From assembly GCA_017454945.1 (NCBI GenBank), contig JAFTCA010000041.1, positions 216,564 to 280,563 of the forward strand: DNA of 64,000 bases, written 5' to 3'. Positions 26,101 to 33,590 of the stretch are shown here, piece by piece. Made by a program: the position numbers and the translations under genes. The notes under the pieces were generated by a model. The model made no database searches and was not told the origin of the DNA. It saw only the letters and a program-made list of their open reading frames with translations. Numbering within the stretch: position 1 is the first letter of the stretch; each line of letters begins with the position of its first letter. Source of the DNA: Bacteroidales bacterium (GTDB taxonomy: Bacteria > Bacteroidota > Bacteroidia > Bacteroidales > WCHB1-69).

Positions 26101-27396
26101 TACCGACAGGTCGAAGCCGATGAGCAGGTCGTAGTAGCTCAGGTTGAAAATGCCGTCGTGGCCGTTGAGATAGACGGGCACGAACACCACTTTGATTTTG
26201 CTGTCGGGGGCGTTGTCGATATTCAACTCGTTGAGTTTGCGTATGATGGGGTCGTGTGCGGGTTCCATCAGCGGGTGGGTGGCGTAGTCGCGCAGGCGTG
26301 CCTGGCTGCCGTCGCAGAAGGTGTCGCCACGCTGCAGTTTCTGTACGAGCTCTTCGCGGATGCCGCTGGTGCCGGCGGGTACGGCAATGAAGGCCACCAC
26401 TTCGCGGTCATCGTCTTGGGTGCGCAACTCGGCCAGCGCCTGTATGAACAGGTCGATGCCCTTGTTGTGGAATTCGTAGCGGCCGCTGTTGATGACGAGC
26501 AGCGCGTCGTTGGCGATGGGTTGCTGCAGCAGGGCCGAGGCCACGCTGATGAGCTTCTGGCGGGCGGCTTGGCGTTTTTCATCGTAACTTTTGCCTTGCG
26601 GCACGAAGTTGTTCTCAAAGCCGTTAATGGTTACCACATCGGCGGGTTTGCCGAAGAAAGCGGCGCACTCGCGGTTGGTGATGTCGCTCACGGTGCTGTA
26701 GGCGTCGGCGGTTTGGGCCGATAGCGACTCGAGCGAGAACTTCGAGCGGATGCCGAAGCGCTGTGCGCTCTCTACAGGGTTGTATTGCGCCATATTGCCG
26801 TAGAGCGGCATGCCGTTGCCCGCAATGCAGCGCCCGAGGGCGGTGGCGTGCGTGGTGAATACAGTGGCTATCTGCGGCGTGTGCGATTCGAGGTAGAGAA
26901 TGCCTGTGCCGGTCATCCATTCGTGAAAATGGGCCACGATGCGGTCGGCGGCGGTGCAGTGGAACTGGTAGAAGCTCTCAATGACCTTGCCGGCGGCGTA
27001 GCCGAAGAGGGCAGGTTCAATGTAGTCCCAGCTTCCACTGATGGAATCCAGCTTGTAGCGGAGCCATAGATTGGTGAATATCTCGTTTTTCTTTTCGAAG
27101 TAAGGGGTGAAGTCCACAAGAATGACAATGGGATGGCCACTGATGTTCCATCGGCCGATGCGGATGCGCAGCCCCTCTTTCTGGGCTTGCTCGTGCCAGT
27201 TTTTGTACAGGGCGTTGTCTTCAATGAACTCGTCGTTGCCGCCACTCTCTTTCGACACGTCGGGGCCGATGCAGATGTAGTTGTTGTGAAAATGTTCAAC
27301 CGTGGTAAAAGCCTTGGTGGAGAGAACAGTATGGATGCCGCCTACCTTGTTGCAAATCTCCCAACTGGTCTCGAAAAGATAATCGATTTTATTCAT
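23161..27396 (-). CDS. Fused glycogen synthase (GT3) and alpha-glucan phosphorylase (GT35)
   Basis: A 1411-residue protein joining opposite reactions of glycogen metabolism. Residues about 1-545 are a eukaryote-type GT3 synthase: KVGGIHTVL (17-25), HFHEW (156-160), and the catalytic-site loop YYEPWGYTPLE (436-446). A charged linker leads to a DUF3417-like segment (about 575-680, LAYNLWWSW) and a GT35 phosphorylase of the short GlgP type: GGLGMLAGD, HLNEGHAAF, and the PLP loop EASGTSGEKAIMNG with the lysine at K1167. In that loop a Glu replaces the Met I usually expect. Both active sites look intact. glgB lies 26 kb away. I recall similar fusions in some Bacteroidales, while other species keep two genes. 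Confidence 0.9.
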   Translation of the reverse strand: MNKIDYLFETSWEICNKVGGIHTVLSTKAFTTVEHFHNNYICIGPDVSKESGGNDEFIEDNALYKNWHEQAQKEGLRIRIGRWNISGHPIVILVDFTPYFEKKNEIFTNLWLRYKLDSISGSWDYIEPALFGYAAGKVIESFYQFHCTAADRIVAHFHEWMTGTGILYLESHTPQIATVFTTHATALGRCIAGNGMPLYGNMAQYNPVESAQRFGIRSKFSLESLSAQTADAYSTVSDITNRECAAFFGKPADVVTINGFENNFVPQGKSYDEKRQAARQKLISVASALLQQPIANDALLVINSGRYEFHNKGIDLFIQALAELRTQDDDREVVAFIAVPAGTSGIREELVQKLQRGDTFCDGSQARLRDYATHPLMEPAHDPIIRKLNELNIDNAPDSKIKVVFVPVYLNGHDGIFNLSYYDLLIGFDLSVFPSYYEPWGYTPLESVAFGIPTITTSLAGFGIWARDNFGQQQHSAFVIERTDDNDQEVSQCIAQGIAHILRCNEQERQQLSDKAREIAQQALWKNLYTNYLKLYDMATQKSDQRYEQYRDKTASISLFTDKKKADEPKWTKYNIKSNLPDNLKKLNELAYNLWWSWNYEARELFIEIAGEEKWHEYNENPVHILQILPLDRLNQFSNDPLFVEKLDKVYSAFRTYMDVKRPDTDKIAYFSMEFGISNELKIFSGGLGMLAGDYLKEASDCNVNMIGIGLLYRYGYFTQQISHFGDQINLYPAQSFSKLPLFPLKDENGNWKTISIALPGRKMYARIWRVNVGRIPLFLMDTDFDDNQPCDRNVTHTLYGGDIENRLKQEILLGIGGVRMLQLMQEKPDLYHLNEGHAAFLTLERLRAIMEERHVPFLTAYELVRASSLYTTHTPVAAGHDAFSEDLMRTYFSTYPSYVGISWQAFMGLGRKNMEATGDKFSMSILACNLSQEINGVSRIHGRVSREMFQMLYEGHFTNELHIDYVTNGVHYPTWAHKRWQEFHLKLFGEQFISDRSNPQIWEKIYEAADSDLWRIKDDLRHEMIDAIKVMLEKDMKRRNESPALIVNTLKAIRSDVLTIGFARRFATYKRAHLLFSNEEKLKSIVNNPTHPIQFLFAGKAHPHDKAGQDLIKRIIEFSRKPAFIGKIIFIENYDMILAKKLISGCDVWLNTPTRPLEASGTSGEKAIMNGVLNCSVLDGWWAEGYVEDAGWAINEQITYTDNRLQDELDAATLYSIFEDEIAPVFYDRNEHNIPMGWTRMMKNCFAKISPHFTMKRQLDDYYRKFYNKLGERTHLLTQNKLEKLNSLVRWKEKVLTGWDNITVANLEMPNANEGSLFLGDSICVRADIKLGNLNPEDVKIELVIVNADHEAAGLFAKFPFAFVGHDKGVSRFECRTNAEFAGMWKLAVRMIPQHPLLPHDMDFNLVKWL

Positions 27397-27484
27397 TTAG
27401 AATGTATTAAAAAGGTTGTGGTTGGATAAATCTTCTGCAAACAACAATTTAATAGTGAACAACAGGCCGTTTGCAAAGGAGGCG

Positions 27485-27492
27485 CAAATTTA
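27485..27492 (-). promoter_or_regulatory. -7 box for the glycogen fusion gene
   Basis: CAAATTTA on the plus strand reads TAAATTTG on the minus strand, matching TAnnTTTG, about 90 bases upstream of the start. Confidence 0.5.
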
Positions 27493-27635
27493 CAAAAAAT
27501 ATGGAAGGGTACGCCCATAGTAATGAAGTAGTTTTGCACGATATATTAACAATGGAACCCTGAGAAAATGCGATTCTCTGATTTGTTTAAACTATTTGAT
27601 TATGAGTTATATGAGTTGTGGTTTTAAACCATCGG

Positions 27636-28511
27636 TTATGATAGGGTATGCCGATACTTCATTGGCGATATTCCTGTTTTCCGCTTGAAAAAGACACCAA
27701 ACAGACTTGACGAGGAAAAATGCAATGCATCGCTAATTTGCTGGATGGTCATGTTTTCATCGTAAAGCATATAGATGGCTTCTTGTAAAAGGATTTCATC
27801 AATCCATTCTCGCGGTGGTTTTTGCGTGACCCGTTTAACGATATTGCTCAAGTATTTTTCTGAAATGTGCAGTTGGGAGGCGTAGAATGATATGGTGTGC
27901 TGTTTTGAGGCATGAATCTGAGTTAGTCGGATAAATTCTTTACTGATAAAGTCACTTCGCGATTGTTTTTTGGGAGAAATTACCTTCATCTCTCTTTGTT
28001 CAAAAAGATGAAGAAAGTAGAGAAAAAATGACTGCAAAATGCCGTAAACCAAGCGGTCGTTTGAGGTGCTTTGTGGAAGATGGGCCAATCGGTATGTCAA
28101 ATCCAAATAGGACAAAAAGGTTTGTTTCTCTTCTTCCGATAATTTGAAGAAGGGATTCTTTCTGATAGCTATACGGAGAACATGATTGGAGATAATCTGC
28201 AATTTTTTTGCAAGGCACTCCGAAACTACAATAAGACTTCCTTTCACAGTAGAACTATGGGGGCCATGACAGTATTCCCATACAGTGTGTGGTGTGGCAA
28301 TCCACAACATCGGAGGTTGTAAAACTATTTTTTTCAGATTGATTTTGTATTCGGCTTCGCCATCTGTCAGTAAAATCAACCCATACTGTCTGCAATCTAC
28401 AAGTTTGGGTAACTCGGCATTATCCTGCACATTCCGACTTACCAGCAAATCCTGGCCATACCAGACTTTGTCTTCACAATTCTCGTGGTCATATAATTTA
28501 ATCTTTTTCAT
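27636..28511 (-). CDS. AraC-family transcriptional regulator
   Basis: DNA-binding regulator of 291 residues. An N-terminal cupin-like sensing domain (about 1-160) is followed by a C-terminal AraC/XylS double helix-turn-helix (about 190-288): ISFYASQLHISEKYLSNIV is the first recognition region and MTIQQISDALHFSSSSLFGV the second, ending with GISPMKYR. It is divergent from the secreted galactanase-like gene, which is the natural candidate target. A -7 box at 28523-28530 would give a very short leader. The AT-rich codon use matches its neighbour and differs from flanking genes. Confidence 0.88.
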   Translation of the reverse strand: MKKIKLYDHENCEDKVWYGQDLLVSRNVQDNAELPKLVDCRQYGLILLTDGEAEYKINLKKIVLQPPMLWIATPHTVWEYCHGPHSSTVKGSLIVVSECLAKKLQIISNHVLRIAIRKNPFFKLSEEEKQTFLSYLDLTYRLAHLPQSTSNDRLVYGILQSFFLYFLHLFEQREMKVISPKKQSRSDFISKEFIRLTQIHASKQHTISFYASQLHISEKYLSNIVKRVTQKPPREWIDEILLQEAIYMLYDENMTIQQISDALHFSSSSLFGVFFKRKTGISPMKYRHTLS

Positions 28512-28522
28512 ACAATCATTTG

Positions 28523-28530
28523 CAAAAATA
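28523..28530 (-). promoter_or_regulatory. -7 box for AraC-family gene
   Basis: CAAAAATA on the plus strand reads TATTTTTG on the minus strand, matching TAnnTTTG, only 12 bases upstream of the ATG. Transcription would start close to the start codon. Confidence 0.45.
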
Positions 28531-28594
28531 CCATTTTTTTGTAAATGGTCAATAATTGTGGAATAACCAATAGATATTGTGGAATTTCAAAGAT

Positions 28595-28622
28595 TTTGGT
28601 TTTTTATATGTATCTATCTTTG
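28595..28622 (+). promoter_or_regulatory. Promoter of the GH53-like gene
   Basis: TTTG at 28595-28598 and TATCTTTG at 28615-28622, spaced 16 bases, match the Bacteroidota -33/-7 pair (spacer slightly short), about 45 bases upstream of the start. Confidence 0.6.
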
Positions 28623-28666
28623 CTTTTGTTTTTATGATTGGATTAATAATTTAAAATCAGTTATTT

Positions 28667-30586
28667 ATGAAAAGATTTTGTGTGTTTTCTCTGTTGATGG
28701 TAATCTGCTTTTTCGCAATGTCACAGACTGTCACCCTTTCTTTTACAGGAAGTGATGCAGACAACCATTATGTACGTATGAGTCGCGTTGTGATTTCTAA
28801 TCACACTCGTGGGTGGCAAAAGACCCTTGTTTGGCCTGATACAGTTTTGACCTTACGGAATACCATCGGTACGACCGCTTCCGCTGAAAATGATCTTTTG
28901 GCCCTGTCGCAGAACAATCCTAATCCTTTTCAGGGAAGCACTGATTTGTATCTTAATGTTGCTGAACAAGGTGATGTGATATTGTCTATTACAGATATAA
29001 ACGGTCGTGTTGTGATCAATCATCGCTTGTGTTCAAAATCCGGACAACACCATTTCCGTGTTTCTCTTGCTCATGCTGGTACTTATATAGCGACGGCCCG
29101 CCAAAGCGGCAGGGTTTCTTCTGTCAAAATGGTTTGTGTCGGTGCGGAGAATGTGGATAAAATTGAATACATAGGTGTTAATGAGACATTACAGATAAAG
29201 TCAAAGCAAGTGTTTTCCCATGATGTTTTTAATCTCGGTGACCAAATGGAGTATGTTGGATATGCCACCATTGACAGTTCGGTTGTGGAAATGACATCTG
29301 TAATGCAGGAACTAACTGCTTCAGAAACAATTTCCTTGCAGTTTTCTAACACTATAAAAGGAGGAACACAATTTGTAACTAAAGGAAAAACCGAAGATTT
29401 CCGAGTTGCTCTTTCCTTAAGTCCATTTTCACTTAATCAATTTGAAAAAGGGTACACTTTCGTGGTTGGCGACAAGAGTGCCGCAACTCCAGAAGAATTA
29501 CAGGAAATATATCGTGAACAGGGTTCTACAGAAATGTATGTGCGTATTGCCACGAAACGCCATGTGACCGCAGAGGACATCACCGATGGGGAACCGGATG
29601 AAAATGCCAATGTGCATACATTCGACCAGGGGATACGCATGTGCCAGATTGCGGCAGCATTGGATATTCCCATTAATCCGGAAATTATGTGCGCCTATAC
29701 GTATATGGATATGGACAAACAGCAGGCACCACGTTTTGATGAATACCCGGAGTTTAATTATTTGCTGAACGGCAAAGAGTGGTCGGAGTTGACCCTTGAA
29801 GAGATTTGTACAGTGTTGGAAGCCTATGGTGCGTTTGTGGGTGAGGCGATTCTTAATACAGGTTGTACGGTCAACAACTGGAATCTTGGCAATGAGGCCA
29901 ATTTTGGATTTGCCGGCATTAGTATGGGACTCGAAACCGCAGTTGACCCTAAACTAGCTAAGGCTGGAAAACTCAAGAAATATACGGCTCCCGTGTTTGC
30001 GCGAGGATGGCTGAAAAAACATGTATGGCAACATAACGCTAAAGCATACGCAGCATTGAAAAATGGAATCTTGAGCGCTTATGCAAAATTAGGCATGGAT
30101 GCTTCTAATGTCAAATTCTCCACGCATATAGCTACTGTGGTCTTTCCTGCGGGTTGTAGTGCGAAGTTCTTTAATTTCATGAAAGAGAATGGGTATGAGA
30201 TGGAAACAGCAGGCATTAGTTACTATCCCAGCGCCCCGTCAATGTCGCCGAACAAGAAGAAACTTTTGAAGAAAACGATTACTAAAATCAACAAGAAGTG
30301 TGACCTTCCCGTTTTTATCGGAGAGTTTTCGTATCCTTCAGGCAAGATGGACGGTCCTTTCGCTGGATGGAACAAGAAAGTGAAAGGATATAAGCATGAC
30401 CAACAGGGTCAGGCCAATATTTATGCTGATGTGGTGAGATGGGGCCGGGCCAACGGCATGGCTGGTATCCGTTATTGGGCTCCGGATTATGAAGGCTGGT
30501 TCACTATGTCTATGTTCGAATTCTCTAATAAGAAAGGAATAGCTAAAAGTATTTTGCTGAATCACAAGGATTTGATAGGAAAATAA
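28667..30586 (+). CDS. Secreted GH53-like endo-galactanase with N-terminal sorting-like module
   Basis: A 639-residue exported protein. A signal peptide (about 1-19) precedes a Bacteroidales module holding NNPNPF (83-88) and ITDINGRVV, which resembles a type A sorting or Fn3-like domain but sits near the N-terminus. From about 260 on there is a TIM-barrel like GH53 arabinogalactan endo-1,4-galactanase: WNLGNEANFGF gives the acid/base candidate E410, and VFIGEFSYP the nucleophile candidate E553. It would cut beta-1,4-galactan side chains of pectin. The assignment to GH53 rather than another clan GH-A family is by motif resemblance. There is no SusC/SusD pair nearby. It is AT-rich, as is its divergent AraC neighbour. 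Confidence 0.8.
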   Translation: MKRFCVFSLLMVICFFAMSQTVTLSFTGSDADNHYVRMSRVVISNHTRGWQKTLVWPDTVLTLRNTIGTTASAENDLLALSQNNPNPFQGSTDLYLNVAEQGDVILSITDINGRVVINHRLCSKSGQHHFRVSLAHAGTYIATARQSGRVSSVKMVCVGAENVDKIEYIGVNETLQIKSKQVFSHDVFNLGDQMEYVGYATIDSSVVEMTSVMQELTASETISLQFSNTIKGGTQFVTKGKTEDFRVALSLSPFSLNQFEKGYTFVVGDKSAATPEELQEIYREQGSTEMYVRIATKRHVTAEDITDGEPDENANVHTFDQGIRMCQIAAALDIPINPEIMCAYTYMDMDKQQAPRFDEYPEFNYLLNGKEWSELTLEEICTVLEAYGAFVGEAILNTGCTVNNWNLGNEANFGFAGISMGLETAVDPKLAKAGKLKKYTAPVFARGWLKKHVWQHNAKAYAALKNGILSAYAKLGMDASNVKFSTHIATVVFPAGCSAKFFNFMKENGYEMETAGISYYPSAPSMSPNKKKLLKKTITKINKKCDLPVFIGEFSYPSGKMDGPFAGWNKKVKGYKHDQQGQANIYADVVRWGRANGMAGIRYWAPDYEGWFTMSMFEFSNKKGIAKSILLNHKDLIGK

Positions 30587-30665
30587 TGAAAGAAACTAAG
30601 AATTGAATATTGAGAGGACTTTTGTTATACAATTTCAGTTTTCAGTTTTTTCTTATTATTGCACC

Positions 30666-31802
30666 ATGAATTCAGTATCTCCGTATAATCACCCCCGCGT
30701 TGTCCTGTCGGTGACCAATGATATCTTTGGTGACCAGCGCGTGGACAAAGTCTGCCACATGCTCATCAAGTTGGGCTTTGAGGTGCTGGTGGTGGGTCGC
30801 TTGCGCAAGAATTCGCCCGAAATTACGGACAAACCGTATAAGACACACCGTTTCCGCTTGCTGTTCGACAAGGGACCGCTGTTCTATGCCGAGTACAACC
30901 TGCGGTTGTTCCTCTATCTGCTGTTTGTGCGCTGCGACATATTGGTAGCCAATGATTTGGATACACTGCTGCCCAATACACTGGTCTCAAAGCTGAGGCG
31001 TAAAAAGCTGGTGTACGACAGCCACGAGTATTTCTGCGGCATCTTGGAGGTGATTGAACGGCCGCGCGTGCGTAAAACATGGCTTGCCATCGAGCGTTTC
31101 TGCTTCCCTAAACTGGAACATATTATCACCGTTAGCCAGTCCATCGCCGACCAGTACAAACGGGAGTATGGCAAAGAGGTGGCGGTGGTTCGCAATATTC
31201 CGCGGCGCGAGTGTTTTCCCGTGACCGAAACCCGAGCTTCGTTGCACCTGCCTGAGAATAAGAAAATTGCTGTGCTACAGGGCACGGGCCTTCATCGCGA
31301 TCGTGGGGTGGAGGAGATAGTGGAAGCTATGCCGCTGACCGACAACCTGCTGCTGCTCATCGTCGGCTCGGGCGCTGTGATTCCTCAAATGAAAGAGCGC
31401 GTGAAGGCGCTGCATATCGAGGATAAGGTGATGTTCGTGCCCCGCGTGTCTCCGCAGATGCTCTTCAATTACACCTATTTGGCCGACATCGGCGTGTCGC
31501 TCGACAAGGATGCGAGCCCCAATCATCACTTCAGTCTGCCGAACAAGATTTTTGAATACATGAAGGCGGGTACACCGCTGCTTTCGACCGATCTGCCAGA
31601 GCGGAAACGTATTATCGAGCAATATAATACTGGATTGATAGTCAAAGATTTAAATCCTACAACTTTAGCCGATGCTTTAAGTAGGATGATGACCGACGAA
31701 GAGGCTTACTGCCAATGGAAAGAAGGGTGTGCAGCCGCCGCCCGCGACCTCTGTTGGGAGAACGAAGAGAAGGTTCTCGAGCAGATTTATCTGTCGCTGT
31801 AG
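30666..31802 (+). CDS. GT4-like glycosyltransferase
   Basis: GT-B fold glycosyltransferase of 378 residues, probably acting on cell-surface glycans. The N-terminal half has SVTNDIFGDQRVDKVCHML and a YDSHEYFCGI acceptor-side motif. The C-terminal half holds the nucleotide-sugar site: LQGTGLHRDRGVEEIV, and LPNKIFEYMKAGTPLLSTD with the E-x7-E-like pattern. I chose the ATG at 30666, since the TTG at 30603 adds 21 unrelated residues. Donor and acceptor are not predictable. Codon use is GC-richer than in the preceding gene, marking the edge of that AT-rich pair. Confidence 0.85.
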   Translation: MNSVSPYNHPRVVLSVTNDIFGDQRVDKVCHMLIKLGFEVLVVGRLRKNSPEITDKPYKTHRFRLLFDKGPLFYAEYNLRLFLYLLFVRCDILVANDLDTLLPNTLVSKLRRKKLVYDSHEYFCGILEVIERPRVRKTWLAIERFCFPKLEHIITVSQSIADQYKREYGKEVAVVRNIPRRECFPVTETRASLHLPENKKIAVLQGTGLHRDRGVEEIVEAMPLTDNLLLLIVGSGAVIPQMKERVKALHIEDKVMFVPRVSPQMLFNYTYLADIGVSLDKDASPNHHFSLPNKIFEYMKAGTPLLSTDLPERKRIIEQYNTGLIVKDLNPTTLADALSRMMTDEEAYCQWKEGCAAAARDLCWENEEKVLEQIYLSL

Positions 31803-31805
31803 CGA

Positions 31806-32345
31806 TTATTGTTTCTTGTAGTCTTTGCGTAACAAGCTGTATATGACCACATCCTTGAATTGTCCTTGGTGGAAGTAGTGGTCCTTGAGGCGTCCTTCTT
31901 CCGTGAAGCCCAATTTTGCCAATACTCTGATGATGCCTTCGTTGTCGGGAAAGATGTCGCTGGTTATCTTGTTGAGGTTCAATGTGTAAAAACCGTACTC
32001 TATGAGCATCTTCGAGGCTTCGTAGGCCAATCCCAGTCCTTGGTATTGTTTGGGAATGCGCAGCGTTTTCCAGGTGGCACGCTGGTGTCGCCAGTTGATG
32101 TCGTACAATCCTACGGCACCAAGCAATACGGGCTTTTCGCCTTCTTTTTCCTTGTAGAATATGGAAAGCGCCACATCGCCGTTTTGGCATATTTTCTCGT
32201 ACCACTTTTGCTGGTTGTACGAAGATATAGGGTTATGGATGATATAGTCGGTCAGGTCGGCATCCCAACGCTGCTCCATCAAATAGGGCAGGTCTTCCGG
32301 TTCAATGGGCTTTAAAATTAGGCGTTCGCTTTCTAAAATTCGCAT
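31806..32345 (-). CDS. GNAT-family N-acetyltransferase (RimJ/RimL type)
   Basis: A 179-residue acetyltransferase starting MRILESERLILKPIEPEDL, the usual RimJ/RimL opening. The acetyl-CoA loop is QYQGLGLAYEASKML (near 118-132) and the C-terminal part is NEGIIRVLAKLGFTEEGRLKDHY. The substrate could be a ribosomal protein N-terminus or a small amine. It is convergent with the glycosyltransferase (3-base gap). Upstream is a composite intergenic repeat. Confidence 0.87.
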   Translation of the reverse strand: MRILESERLILKPIEPEDLPYLMEQRWDADLTDYIIHNPISSYNQQKWYEKICQNGDVALSIFYKEKEGEKPVLLGAVGLYDINWRHQRATWKTLRIPKQYQGLGLAYEASKMLIEYGFYTLNLNKITSDIFPDNEGIIRVLAKLGFTEEGRLKDHYFHQGQFKDVVIYSLLRKDYKKQ

Positions 32346-32377
32346 AATGTGTTGAATTGTTGAAGTGAAAAGTGAGG

Positions 32378-32470
32378 AGTGAAGGATGAAAGTTGAGAAT
32401 TGTTGATTGTTGAAGTGTTGTAGAAGAGACGCACGGCCGTGCGTCTGTACTTTATTTTTTCTGTTTTTGA
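32378..32470. repeat. Composite intergenic repeat, copy A
   Basis: A 93-bp sequence differing by one base from 39531-39623. It begins AGTGAAGGATGAAAGTTGAG, contains a perfect 18-bp palindrome at 32428-32445 (GACGCACGG / CCGTGCGTC), and ends with a T-rich stretch. It continues into TTGAATTCTGAATTTT sequence shared with other gaps. Confidence 0.85.
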
Positions 32471-32514
32471 AATTTGAATTCTGAATTTTATTTGTTCTTT
32501 GTTCTCTGTTCTTT

Positions 32515-32547
32515 TAATTATAAATTGTTAATTGTAAATTATTAATT
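32515..32547. repeat. AT-rich 3'-end repeat, copy 4
   Basis: AATTATAAATTGTTAATTGTAAATTATTAATT overlaps the last codon and the stop of the deacetylase gene. Same family as at 7503. Confidence 0.7.
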
Positions 32548-33336
32548 CACAGTCTGTTCGTATATCTCTTCAATCGAAAGTATTGGGTATTGTTTTTGCT
32601 GTGTCAGTTCGATAATCTCGCCGATGAGGTCGAAAGCGCCTCTTTCATTGTTGCGCTTGTGGGCAATTGTCTCGCTGCTGATATGGTTGAACTCTTCACG
32701 GCTCAGCGAGTCTTTGATTTGTCGCATCCATGCGATGTAGGGCGTATTGAAAACCATGTTGATAGGGTGGAAGCTGATAACTTTCAACCCCGGCGAAGTG
32801 AAGTGATTTAAGAATGGTTTGATGCTGAGTCCCAGTTGGTTGTAAAGGAAACTGCCCTCTTCCAGAAAGATAGGAATCTGTAATAATTGCGATTCGAGCC
32901 AGTAGGGTGAAATGCGCGGCGCCAGCGTGGTGATGGTGTTGGAGCAGCACTTGAAGTTGAATTCGTTCTTGAGCATGTGAGCCGTGTCGGTCACGTCAAA
33001 GGCGCGGTGCGAGCGCGTGCAGGTGGCCTCGGGCGCCAGGGCTACGCAGGTCTCAATGACTTCCCTAAAGCTATTGCCTTGCGACGAACCCGGCAGAAAG
33101 TTGGGGTGTATGCCACGCTGGATATGACCCAACTTGAATTCGCGCTCTATCACTTCGGAACGATGTGTGACAAAGGTGGTTAGCTTCAGCATATCGGCAG
33201 GCAACTGGGCAAAAAACTGTTCCAGCACTGCCTCCGAAGCCCAATCAATGTCGGAGGTAAAGCAGAATACCGGCTGCTCGTCCCACAAATGCGGTCCGGC
33301 AACTTTTTCTACCAGCGAAGCCATGTCAGTGTTCAT
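32542..33336 (-). CDS. Polysaccharide deacetylase-like protein (WbmS type)
   Basis: A 264-residue cytosolic-looking protein of the carbohydrate esterase 4-like TIM-barrel superfamily. Metal-site candidates are TSDIDW (D29, D31), H77 in GIHPNFLPGS, H110 in RSHRAFD, and a late SFHPINMVFNT. I recall similar proteins annotated as WbmS-like polysaccharide deacetylases within O-antigen or surface-glycan loci. The neighbouring glycosyltransferase fits that context, but the substrate is unknown. The last codon and stop sit in an AT-rich repeat. No promoter box is obvious in the repeat-filled gap upstream. Confidence 0.75.
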   Translation of the reverse strand: MNTDMASLVEKVAGPHLWDEQPVFCFTSDIDWASEAVLEQFFAQLPADMLKLTTFVTHRSEVIEREFKLGHIQRGIHPNFLPGSSQGNSFREVIETCVALAPEATCTRSHRAFDVTDTAHMLKNEFNFKCCSNTITTLAPRISPYWLESQLLQIPIFLEEGSFLYNQLGLSIKPFLNHFTSPGLKVISFHPINMVFNTPYIAWMRQIKDSLSREEFNHISSETIAHKRNNERGAFDLIGEIIELTQQKQYPILSIEEIYEQTVN

Positions 33337-33384
33337 TGTGAGGAGGTTAAGAAGTGAAAAGTGATTAGTGAGCAGTGAGGAGTG

Positions 33385-33448
33385 AAGAAGTTAAGAAACT
33401 AAGAAGTTAAGGAGTTAAGAAGTTAAGGAACTAAGGAGTTAAGGGTTA
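33385..33448. repeat. Tandem 8-bp repeat
   Basis: Eight consecutive imperfect octamers with consensus AAGRAGTT (for example AAGAAGTT, AAGAAACT, AAGGAGTT, AAGGAACT), in the gap between thyA and the deacetylase gene. Confidence 0.85.
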
Positions 33449-33541
33449 TGAAGTGAGATGTGAGATGTGAATCAAAAATATAAATTGTGAATTATAAATT
33501 ATAAATTGAATCGTGCATCGTGCATTGTGAATTTTTTTTGT

Positions 33542-33590
33542 CCTTCTAATTATGAATTGTTAATTGTAAATTATTAATTATAAATTGTTT
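33542..33590. repeat. AT-rich 3'-end repeat, copy 5
   Basis: AATTATGAATTGTTAATTGTAAATTATTAATTATAAATTGTTTA runs up to the thyA stop codon. A looser copy lies at 33473-33535. Confidence 0.7.

Noticed and set aside
25864..26724. 286-residue plus-strand open frame
   Set aside because: Antisense to the synthase half of the glycogen fusion; Val/Ala/Gly-rich shadow translation.
30603..30665. Upstream TTG start for the glycosyltransferase
   Set aside because: It adds 21 residues without family similarity; ATG 30666 gives a normal N-terminus.
33337..33588. CRISPR-like repeat array
   Set aside because: The octamers are directly adjacent with no spacers and are far too short for CRISPR repeats. No cas genes are nearby.
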